From: Aradus depressus
Taxonomy: Eukaryota; Arthropoda; Insecta; Hemiptera; Aradidae
Length of the DNA stretch: 64,000 nt
Direction: 5' to 3'
Assembly (NCBI GenBank): GCA_963662175.1
Contig: OY759216.1
Coordinates: forward strand, 34,117,087 to 34,181,086
The notes beneath the pieces were generated by a model. The model had not been told where the DNA came from. It made no database searches and worked only from the letters and a program-made list of their open reading frames with translations. Shown in pieces: positions 34,161 to 42,416 of this stretch. The position numbers and the translations under genes are program-made. Within the stretch, counting starts at the first letter, position 1. The number at the start of each line of letters is the position of its first letter.

Positions 34161-37100
34161 ATTCTCAGACTTTTGTTTCAACTTGGCGCTATTCAACACA
34201 ACATGGTGTCATTTCAATGTACTAGAGGTGTAAATGTGCCAAAGTAAACCAAATTAAACAAATGATACCGAATGAAGACAAAATATACCACATGTTCGAT
34301 AAAATTATATAACTGAGGACGACAACGAACAGAATCAATATCCCAACGAATTTCTACATAGTCTGTCAGTCAGCGGTTTACCTCCACACAAGTTGATGGA
34401 AAAAGAAAATATGATTATCTTCCTTATACGGAATCTTAACACTTCCCAGGAGTTAATAAACGCAAATGCTTTGAAATACTTTGGACTGTGAACTACTACC
34501 GGGCACATCAACTGGTCAACGTATCTTAATACCGCGCATACACTTGACGAGTTCGGGCACACTGCTGCTTTTCTCTTTAGAACTAAATTCCCGAAAATTC
34601 TTGCTTTCGCCATCAATAAGTTTCAAGGACAATCACTCACAAATGTCGGCATAGAGCTTTCACAATTGGTTTTTTTCTCACATAGCAGCAATCGAGCACG
34701 CTCGTCCGATGAATTGAAATTTTATATCACTGAGATGAACGGGCAAGGTCATTTGAAAAACCGAACGGATCTTGACAAAGATCATAGCTTATAAAAAACT
34801 TTTGTGTTTATGTATAGATAAAATAAAACAATAATAGGTACCTATTTTATTTATTAAATAGAAAAATTAAACAAATTTGCTCGATTTTGATTAACAGGAC
34901 GATTACTATTCATATTGTCTCGTGTGAGTCCTACATTTTTTTTTTTAAAGTTGCACTTTTATCTTAGGATTATACAAGAAATGATATATAAGATGAAAAA
35001 TTAAGGCAGAGCATCTTATTGATAATTTTGTTAATAGAACTGTATATACATTGAGAAAAATAAAATATAAATGATATTGAAAGTGCATATCGTTGATATA
35101 TAGTTAGTTGAGTTTCATCTAAAGAAGTAGATGTATCCCGTTTGGAGAAGTCACTCACAAGGTTAGACACGTGATTCCCCGTCTGTTTCTCATTTCACAG
35201 TTCCTTGAGACAGTTGAGTTCAGGTGCGTTCAGCGATAAATTTTTCTTTTAATGGTAAGTAATATATGAAAGAAAAATTCCCATTATTATTTTTATGGAA
35301 TTTCGGATTGGCTCTCCATTTTAAACCTATTGTCTTTTCAAAGTCATTCTAGATTCCGTTCTTTAAATGACACAGTCGGGGGAGTCGACGGTAATTACTC
35401 TAAATCAAAGAATATGGATACAGGCTGTTCTTTCGATTGGAGGAAGTTAAGGAATTTTATTTTAACATTGGGCATTATGAAATTTTAGTCGAATATAATA
35501 ACATAAGAAGAATTTGAAGATGAACTTAAATTGGTGAGAATTGGAAAATAAAATGCTTACATCCTCAACAGAAGATGCGTTTAGTAACAAATAATCTACG
35601 TTTGGAAATCAACTCTTTGAGGAGTTACTCATTCTTTTATGTGAAAAAAAAAAATAAAAATAATGCCGCCAAACAAAAATACCGGCGCTCCCCATAGTCT
35701 ACGAGATCTTTTAGGTTACGTTCTCTGGAGTTACCCTACGTAGTTACTGTATTAACTCTCCTAATACCAGGTAAAAAAGAAAGCGACAAGTACCACGTGG
35801 GGTCTTTAAAGACTTTTTACTGCTAGCGCCAATTTATGTTGGTATTTTCTCAAAACATATTTGGCACCCTTCATTTGGTCTATGCTGAAAAGAAAAAAAT
35901 ATTGGTAAAGTCAAAAAACTAGGTCTAAACTTGAAAAAAAAATAATAATAATTTTAAAAATCGAAAAACTACTTTTTTTTATTGGTCATTTTGGCCAAAA
36001 AAAGACAATGGTTTTTGTACAATGTCTTTTGCATATACAATGCATGTACAATGCCTTTTACAAATCGTACAAAACATATTATGCTTATGGTCCTTTGGCT
36101 CGGGCACAAATAATATCGTGACCGTTGAGTGATGCCACTGGTGCCTGAGTCGGTGGATGAAAGGAAAAAAGCTAAAATATTGGAAAGTAAAGTTATTCTT
36201 GAGATTCAAACCAGCTGAGCTTCATACAATTCCCGGAATTTTTTTTTAACAAAACCTTGTGTCAACTATTTTTCATATTTTTGGTAACATCACCTGCCAG
36301 GTATGTAATTTTTTCGAAGTATATATAGAATTGAGGTATTATTCTGTGGTGGAGTTGTGGTTGTTAGTGGATAACGGATGATTGGTGCAACTTGAAGACA
36401 AACTAATTAACCCAGCCTTGACTCCAATGTTTATCTATCGAACAGTAACAGTGTACATAATCGTTGTTATAATACCTTTCATTCATGGATATTTTCATTT
36501 TTAATTTCCTATAAAGAAACTTGTGTAAAAAATAAAAAATTGATTTGATTTTGGATGTTTTTTTTTTTTTTCTCACGTTTATAATAGAGTTAGACCATTT
36601 CTGAGAAATATATGATTGTGCAAAATGAAATTGAAGTAAATTACTTCAACTAATATTTTCTGAGTTGTATATAGTTGAAAAGAGTTCCTCTAAGCATGCG
36701 CGAGTCGTCAGATATGTATATAGTTTCCCAGCCGCCTCGGAAACTTCAATACGTGTATTAAACTTGTCCGCGATAAGTGAGGAACTTTTAGAATTTTCCC
36801 ACTTTTATAATAATATAATATAATGTAACGTGAACATGCATTCCAAATACGGTTGAAATAGATTCAGCGGTACAAAAAAAAAAGATAATACCAAATTGAA
36901 TTGTATAGAAGAGAGCGCTTCTAGAACCAGACCAACCGGCTAAAATCGATTCCATTAAATTCGGAAGCACTACTTCAACTTTCCAAAGTGTACTGATGGT
37001 ATACTGACAGCTTTTTAGGATAGTTTCGTGCGGCGTTCTTCATATTTTTTTTCAACATTAAAATACACTTGATTGTTTATCTTATACCGCTTTTCACAAA

Positions 37101-38646
37101 AAAAGGGATGGTAATTTATCTCCCAGCATCCAGTTGAATGAACGGACTTATTTAAGATTGATTATGTATCATCAATCTCCTTCCATCTCAATTCATGCAA
37201 TGGCTGTCACGTGACCATCACCCATTTTATGAAAAACATTAATGACTTAAATCTACTATAGACAATCAAGAAAATCTCCCAGTTTTGGTTTGATCTTGAA
37301 AGTGCTGGAGTTAGATATGTATATTTTTTTTTCTTAAGTCAAATTAGGTTTTTTTCTTACACTAAATCCCATTACGCTGATTATTGTCCAGTGATCTTAT
37401 AACTATAACATCGCATAACATAAAAAGTTGCTCAAGAAATACTCATGCTAGAAGAAATTTAATGCTCTAGCAGCCTTTTTACATTTACGAGCTGCATAAT
37501 GCATTATATATATTGAAAATTGTACGATTTCATTTCAACCTTATTCACCACAGTAATTTCTTTCCTTATTAGGCGGATCTACTTCAGAGGCCATTAGCGC
37601 CAGCACATTATTATAGTACATAGGGTGACATATTGTGGCTAGAGCTATCTCCCTGAATGGGGGAGCATCCTGTCCAGAGCAACTCCGTCCTCCTGGTAGT
37701 GTGGCTCTCTTCTAGCCTCCAGTCCCCGCAGTAGGGTAGAGACTCTATCCCGGGGTTAGCTCTTCCTCCACGGCTGGCATCATCATTGTTTGGTGATACA
37801 GTTCTGGGTTTCGCAAGGATTGAAGCAGCTGGGATGTGTAGACCGAGCCATCTTTCAGCATTGTTCGAGAGTCGTGCGGAAATCCATCTCTTTCTCTGTA
37901 GGGGTTGAGAGCTTCACAGGATTGTAGTACATATGTGGAAGACAGTGAGTTCTTCCCTGCACACATTAATATTGACTGGATAGTAGAAGAAAATTAAAAA
38001 AAAAAAAAAATGCTGTGACTGTGTAGTCTTTAACTCCACTAGAATACTATAAGATTTAATTGTGAAAACATTTTTTTTTTAATAATTAGTTTTTCTCTAT
38101 TTTCATATTTTACAAACAACTAGATCTAATTTCGTTATATATACAAAATAATTTAAAATAAAGGTTATTTGAAGTATGAGTTCAGGTAACCTTTCGGAAT
38201 TCCTAATACACCATCATGCGTAGTAGTTTCCTAGATATCAAGAACACTCGCTAATAGGGGTTTATATCTAACCTTTTAACTGGGCCAGACTGTTCACCCC
38301 TGTGTAAAAATTGGTATCTTTCTGTCAAAATTGTTAAATGTATACGATTTCCTTCTAAGTATCAAATTCATGAAATATTGTCTCAAAAAAATTAAGAACA
38401 ATTTTGAAGCTGAGGAAGTACATTGTTTATGATTCAGCCATAATTTCTTGATTTTCTCCCCCTAATTATTATTTTTTTTTTTTGTTCCAGGAGGAAATTT
38501 TAGTATTGGAAAAACAGGCAGAGATGTTACGCAAGAGCAAGTCACGCACGGCAATCCAACAGCAGCCGATCTATCAGACGCCGTTGATCGTGGTGGCCAT
38601 CTTGACAGGATTGGTGGGTATCATCCTGGGCAAGTTCCTGCTCTGA
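23021..38646 (+). CDS. Vap33: VAP (VAMP-associated protein A/B, Vap33), complete in 6 exons
   Basis: Tail-anchored ER receptor that recruits FFAT-motif proteins to membrane contact sites. Exons: 23021-23078, 23344-23496, 23729-23832, 23925-24059, 33684-33782, 38491-38646. All boundaries are GT-AG and phases agree: 234 aa, slightly shorter than mammalian VAPs (about 243-249). Starts [18 protein letters not shown]. The N-terminal MSP domain spans roughly residues 1-120 with the VAP signature [15 protein letters not shown] and the FFAT-pocket segment [10 protein letters not shown]. Exons 5-6 give a coiled coil ([30 protein letters not shown]). The C-terminus is one hydrophobic tail anchor with small-residue packing motif ([18 protein letters not shown]). 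Intron 4 is 9.6 kb and intron 5 is 4.7 kb, both transposon-laden. Confidence 0.97.
24608..24886 (+). mobile_element. tRNA-derived SINE copy 2, 3'-truncated
   Basis: Starts GGGCGCCGGTAGCTCAGTGG with a near-perfect B box GGTTCGAAACCC and carries the CGTCC-TTCG-GACGG hairpin in its best-paired form. Stops at GAGCGCT; the final 60 or so bases of the family are missing. No target duplication seen. Confidence 0.9.
25165..25295. repeat. short direct duplication, about 90-bp spacing
   Basis: GAGGTCCCAGGAACAGCCGT-CTCTCCATCCATC at 25165 is repeated as CGGAGTTCCCAGAAGCGGCCGT-like sequence with CTCTTCATCCATC at about 25256. Confidence 0.65.
25795..25915. repeat. dispersed repeat, ACATATTGTGGAA family copy
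   Basis: GTGGACATATTGTGAAAACG, TAATAAATAAAACAAACTTA, then GGTAGCAGTTTCGGTATTGC-ACTGTCAA. The same order, with CAATGCCGAAACCGGTAGTA, appears at 41755-41880. Confidence 0.65.
26129..26375. repeat. interspersed repeat R1, copy 1
   Basis: Nearly collinear with 37570-37785: GAGGCCATTAGC, TTATAGTACA, GACATATTGTGGCTAG, GGGGGAGCATCCTGTCCAG, ACTCTATCCCGGGGTTAGCT and CCTCCACGGCTG occur in the same order. GC-rich against its surroundings, suggesting a former coding or structural transposon part. It ends close to a SINE. Confidence 0.8.
26441..26644 (-). mobile_element. tRNA-derived SINE copy 3, minus strand, partial
   Basis: Reverse complement of the family head and body: the right end is AGCTACCGGCGCC, the B box is inverted GGAGTCGAACCC, then TTTAACGAGTACCTGACATC. 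It lacks the 3' third. Confidence 0.85.
26998..27044. repeat. perfect short hairpin, 16-bp arms
   Basis: TGACCCTGTATTTTCG (26998-27013) and its exact complement (27029-27044) flank a 15-base loop. It abuts the left edge of foldback copy 2. Confidence 0.85.
27045..27345. mobile_element. foldback element FB-A copy 2
   Basis: The left arm TTTTTGCTTTCTCAAAAAAT-A pairs with the right arm ATTTTTTGAGAAAGCAAAAA. Inside are the family words AACGTTTCGGACATTACTCC, AATCAGAATCTTCCTTTTAT and GAACATATTTATAGGGTCGA. The right flank GATGCTGTAGTAATATATTG to GAATCTCCTTAC matches the other copies. Confidence 0.75.
28424..28506 (+). mobile_element. second SINE-like family, fragment
   Basis: GGGTTCGAAACTCG (B-box-like) followed by AGTTTTATTTCGCAAATAGA-ATTCTCTCCAGGGGCTATG; the same arrangement is seen at 54082-54212. 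Only the B-box half of the tRNA-like head is recognisable here. Confidence 0.5.
28880..29110. mobile_element. foldback element FB-A copy 3 (core)
   Basis: 28913-29014 pairs with 29023-29104: TTCCTTCTGTC...CAGAATCTTCC against GGGAGATTCTGATTGACAGA, and ACATATTTATTGAGACGACT against GACGACTCATTAAATATGT. Its outer flank reappears only at 30035, after an inserted TIR element. Confidence 0.75.
29135..29886. mobile_element. non-autonomous TIR DNA transposon, about 740 bp
   Basis: Inverted ends GAGTCCACCAGAATCAAAAC-TCACAATATCCAAA (29142-29175) and their complement with one or two mismatches (29845-29879), bracketed by TATATA on both sides (29135-29140 and 29881-29886), a plausible target duplication. 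The interior has no intact transposase; a minus-strand frame (29599-29835) starts at ATG but has no known domain. It sits between the core and the distal flank of foldback copy 3. Confidence 0.8.
30035..30130. repeat. distal flank of foldback family FB-A
   Basis: CCGAAACTGTAATACTACTT-TTTGAGAAGCAAAAATAAAT, GATGCTGTAATAATATACTA and GATTCTCCTTACATAACCCA match the flanks of copies 1 and 2. Confidence 0.65.
31600..31818 (+). mobile_element. tRNA-derived SINE copy 4, 5'-truncated and diverged
   Basis: Starts at the B box (GTGGGTTCGACACCCGG); retains GGTCCCGAGCCTGTACGGTG, TCAGGTATTCGTTAAAGATC, CATGTCCACCAGAGTGACGA and the 3' end GTAGTTAAAGCCTGAACATG. The CGTCC-TTCG hairpin segment is deleted. Confidence 0.82.
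32589..33130 (-). mobile_element. tRNA-derived SINE copy 5, minus strand, interrupted by a nested insertion
   Basis: The SINE 3' end occupies 32589-32655 (TTCATGCCCGGGCTTTAACT...CAGAGCGCTCTTT). The SINE resumes at 32877 (TCGCTTTGGTGGACGTAAGC) and runs to its tRNA-like head at 33130. The intervening roughly 220 bp is foreign and consists mainly of the foldback element at 32691-32876. Confidence 0.85.
32691..32876. mobile_element. 186-bp foldback (MITE-like) element nested in a SINE
   Basis: Outer ends CGTTGTCTT and AAGACAACG are inverted. The inner arms 32734-32770 and 32804-32840 (GGTTTTCAACGCAACAGCGT... and its complement) pair over 37 bp with two mismatches around a 33-base loop. No coding capacity. 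Confidence 0.85.
34022..34209. repeat. 188-bp hairpin element, 51-bp arms with an alternating TA core
   Basis: Arms 34022-34072 (ACACCATGTTGTGTTGGATA, GCGCCAA, AAGTCTGAGAATAC) and 34159-34209 are reverse complements with a few mismatches. The middle is a (TA)n stretch that is itself self-complementary. Likely a MITE. Confidence 0.85.
34340..34790 (+). pseudogene. Helitron-type (Pif1-like) helicase C-terminus, degraded
   Basis: Frames in succession give [34 protein letters not shown], then [32 protein letters not shown] and [18 protein letters not shown]. This order (sglPPh.L..k....i.LLRNLn...GLCNGTRl; lafA.tinKaQGQSl..vGi.L....FsHgQlYVa.SR) is the C-terminal part of Pif1-family helicases of Helitrons. 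It is broken by stops and frame changes; Rep and N-terminal parts are absent. Confidence 0.78.
35000..37560. other. VAP intron 5, unannotated part
   Basis: AT-rich, with no host exon, no recognisable transposon protein and no long repeat found by eye. Confidence 0.4.
37570..37785. repeat. interspersed repeat R1, copy 2
   Basis: Collinear with 26129-26375 (see there). The adjoining minus frame at 37745-37966 shows [20 protein letters not shown], which may belong to the same lost element; product unknown. Confidence 0.8.
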
Positions 38647-40030
38647 GAAGTTTCCTCGGTCCTCGGCCCTGCTGCCTCCTCTCTTTCTTCGACCCTCCCA
38701 GTTTTGCACACACTGTAATTAGCACATTCTCCTATCTCTCCCTCCAGCTCTCCCCTATTCTTTTCCTACAACTTCTTCATCCTTCAAAAAGAAAAAAGAA
38801 AAAAAAAAAAGATAATTTTTTGGCTTGCCCTAATATCCGCACATAGTGAACATTCTTTTTATTTTAAAAATAATATATATCATATATGTAATATAAATAA
38901 AAACTATTTATTATTATTTGTAAAAAATAAATAAATAAAATAAGAAGAAAAAAAAAAAGAAGAAAGAAGATAACTGTTTTAATTCTTAAGATTGTTGAAT
39001 TTAAATAGAGCTTTTTTTAAATATGGCCTTCTGTATATTATTTCATTTCAAATACGTATACATATATTAATAAAATATGTATATGTATTCATATTTTTTT
39101 CTATTTAGTAAATGTTTTATTGGGATACAAAGGTTGGCCACATTCCGAAGCTTGTGCAAAATTGACAGATTGCATATTGCCATTATTTCTGCTATTTATA
39201 CTTTTAGACTGAAATTTTAAAATAAATAAAAAAATATTTGGGAGAACTACTAATTTATATGTAAAAAATATTTCTATCAAAAAGGGGCAAGCTGCAGTCT
39301 TTTAGTATATTTTCTAATTAAAGCGAGAAAAAACAAAGAAAAAAAAAACAAAATGAAATAATAAAAAAAGGAATAAATGTAGAAAATAATAATACGAAAT
39401 AATTAAGAGTTATGTCGTATGCCTTCCTTCACAATAGAGCTACTACAAAATCATTCTGTCTCAATATTTTCCCAGTATTAACTGATCGTCTATTATTATT
39501 ATTTCCAATAATTTTCTGTTTTTTAACTTAAATTTAAAAAAAAAATGGTTCTAATGAATTAGTAAATGTTATATATATACCCTTTGTTCACGTATGTGGC
39601 AATTTTTGTAAATAAAAACGTTGTTTTAATTATTGTATATGGAATGTTTTTGTTTTTACTTTTTTTTTTTTCTCGAAAAAGAAAAAAATTTCCTGCATTT
39701 TCAAAAAATGTTATATATAGTCCTATATATTTTGTTTGTTTAATATTTGTTTTGTTTAATTTTTTTTTAATTTATCTTGTTTAATTTTTATGAAACGTGA
39801 AAATAAATGAATAAAAAAAAAAAAACTAAGACGATTAATTGATTAAATTTTTCAATCGAGTATTTAACATAAATCATTTGTATTATTAATAATTTATATT
39901 GTATTTATTTCCGGGTCTTTTAGTGAACATATTAATTTAGTCTGTATAAATATTTTTTTTCTTTTTTTTTATGTATAATACGAAGTTACGATTGTTGAAG
40001 GGTAACGGATATTAAAGCTCTTTAATTATT
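38647..40030 (+). other. VAP 3' UTR and downstream AT-rich DNA
   Basis: After the VAP stop come a pyrimidine-rich stretch and several AATAAA signals (near 38897, 38930 and 39805). Which one ends the mRNA cannot be told from sequence alone. Confidence 0.5.
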
Positions 40031-40454
40031 CAGACTCTATTTCATTTTCCATTTGAAAGTTTATTATTAAAATAATATATACAAAACAAAAACGTCAGTA
40101 ATTTCAAAGCAACTCTTGGAAATTGATGTTATTACCAAGCAACATTTTTTCTATCAGCTATAGATGCAAATAGTCTTCAGTAACAACAAATATGATCTAT
40201 CCATTGGATTATCGCTTTTCTCACTAATTAATCGACAAAGGTTTTTTTTTTTCGATAAGCTCACATTATAAGTTCCCAAATGAGGAGCATTGCTCTTTCT
40301 TAAAACTTTTTGTAGACAGCGTTCCCGACTGTATAGATCTCTGTATTTTTACTAAAATAGTAACTCGCTTCCCTGTGACATCGAAGCAAAATCATGAACT
40401 TAACTGTAAGCCCTATTAAGAAAAGTAGACACCAGCAAATCAGAAAGCACAAAA

Positions 40455-40760
40455 AAAAAAAATCGGTGAATCACCGAATATTTCCACCAGCACTAATTAA
40501 TAAATTGTGTTTTCGCTCTCCATAGTCAATCGTTTGGGCTAAAACGCAATATTTGACTTGCATAGTGGCTTCTTGGGGGCGAGAGGTGGCTCACCGATGG
40601 ACATACCTCGTGTTGTCGGGGATGTCTGTTTTAGGATGGTTACGGGCCATGACTACTTACGAGTCAGAATCGAGTTGGCGGACTCCACGTAGTGTGCCCC
40701 TGGTTTAACGGACATAGAACAATGAAACTTACAAATAAAACTAGTAATTGCAGAAAACTT
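40455..40760. repeat. dispersed repeat related to 20620
   Basis: GGTGAATCACCGAATATTTC-CACCAGCACTAATTAA, TCAATCGTTTGGGCTAAAA and GACTTGCATAGTGGCTTCTT parallel the copy in VPS4 intron 2. 40575-40735 is a GC-richer segment of unknown origin. Confidence 0.6.
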
Positions 40761-41151
40761 CATCGCATGTAAACCTACCTTCAATTATTGTTCAGTTGAT
40801 GATTAATATTTGATAATAGTTATAAATACATACAGATGTATTTTGTAGAGTTATTAAAAATTTTGCGATAAACCAGTACCATTTCGATAAAGAAACGAGT
40901 TTCAAAAATGGTTGCAGATTACCTACACTTAATTATTACCCGATTTTGCAAAATTTTGAATGGGACCTAGATGCCAAACCGAACTTATAAACCAAGATTC
41001 ATAAAAATATGTTCAGTGATTCTTGAATTAGGTGTGTGACAAGGATTTAGAGGACAGACAAAAAGTATTTGTTTTGGCCTGAAATGTTCATAACCTCTTC
41101 TACGGGTAAGCGAGGAATAAAACAAAAATTACTTTAACTACAATAGATTGT

Positions 41152-41401
41152 CTTGAAAAATAAAATAAAACTTGTTTATTTGATATATTGTCTAATTTCA
41201 CTAACTATATACATATACATGGGGGAGTACTTTCGGTATTTCTACCATCCTCAGCCAAAAGCATAAGAGATAAGATAAGTCTTATCTCTTATGCTTTTGG
41301 CTGAGGATGGTAGAAATACCGAAAGTACTCCCATGTATATGTATATAGTTAGTGAAATTAGACAATATATCAAATAAACAAGTTTTATTTTATTTTTCAA
41401 G
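41152..41401. repeat. nearly perfect 250-bp palindrome
   Basis: Arm 41152-41275 (from CTTGAAAAATAAAATAAAAC to CATAAGAGATAAGA) and arm 41280-41401 are reverse complements around the 4-base loop TAAG. The only differences I see are two extra G in a G-run of the left arm (CATGGGGGAG against CTCCCATG). An RNA from either strand would fold into one long hairpin. It lies between the convergent 3' ends of VAP and NAE1. The arm segment AGTACTTTCGGTATTTCTAC-CATCCTCAGCCA resembles a word at 16230. Confidence 0.95.
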
Positions 41402-41754
41402 TCCATTTGAATTATTTCACAATATCTCTGCAATAATGTCAGTTTTCATCTACAATAGATTGCTCATATCTCTGAAATTGCACAATTTATTAATTATTTC
41501 ACATTCATATTTGACAGAAAAGTACGTTCATGGCCAGCAGCTTAGTTTTCCTTGAAAAGGGTTAGTCAACTCTATGAAGCGGATATGTCCTTTTCTGGGA
41601 CTGTAACAAAAGACTGAACTGGAACCTATAAATACTTTTCTGAAACGTCTCTCGGCCGGACTATACACACTAAAGCCAACTTGGGTTTATGGACATGAGT
41701 TGCGTGTGACAAAGCAATCATAACAATTAGGAATTGTCCCACTTAAAACTTCTA

Positions 41755-41885
41755 AATTGGAAACGAAGACATATTGTGGAAGAAACTTATAATAAATAAA
41801 TGAAACAAAGGTCTTACTTAGTTTATACCTAAACCTGACGATTGTGCAATGCCGAAACCGGTAGTATATATATATATACATGTTT
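41755..41885. repeat. dispersed repeat, ACATATTGTGGAA family copy ending in (TA)n
   Basis: GAAGACATATTGTGGAAGAA, TAATAAATAAATGAAACAAA, GATTGTGCAATGCCGAAACC-GGTAGTA then TATATATATATACATG. Copies: 25795 and 16450. Confidence 0.65.
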
Positions 41886-42416
41886 CTGTGGAATAGACAA
41901 TATTAAATATTACAAATTTTGTAAAACTCATTTATTCTTTTTATTTGTCTCATTTATGTTTAAGTCTTCAGGTTACATTTGTCACCACACTCGCACGACA
42001 GAAATACACTAAATTACAGCTCCAAATATCCACGTGGGGGCTTTTACGACTCATCGAGGGGTGACGGGTCGCCTAACGCCTCCAAGATATTGTCCTCTGC
42101 CAGACCTGCGGTATCTTACATGCGAAATGGCAGCTTGAATAAATGACAAAAATGCAGGAAAAACAAAAAAAAACGGAACAACTGATAAAAAGTAAAATAA
42201 TTAATTTTACTATTAATAAACAATAGACATTAATAAATTAAGCTTCACAAATTTATATCACAAAAATATTCGATATACAAAAAGAAAAATGCAACTTATT
42301 ACTTGTTAACTAATTTTTTCTTAAATATAATCTATTTACCTAGTAAATGATGTTCATGTTTAATAATATATAAATGTATATAAAAAATATAGTGTACAAT
42401 TTTTTCACGAAGTAAT

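Noticed and set aside
34006..34233. 75-codon plus-strand frame rich in Ile and Tyr
   Set aside because: It is the translation of the hairpin element and its (TA)n core.
41251..41555. Open frames across the 41152 palindrome
   Set aside because: They are mirror translations of the two palindrome arms.
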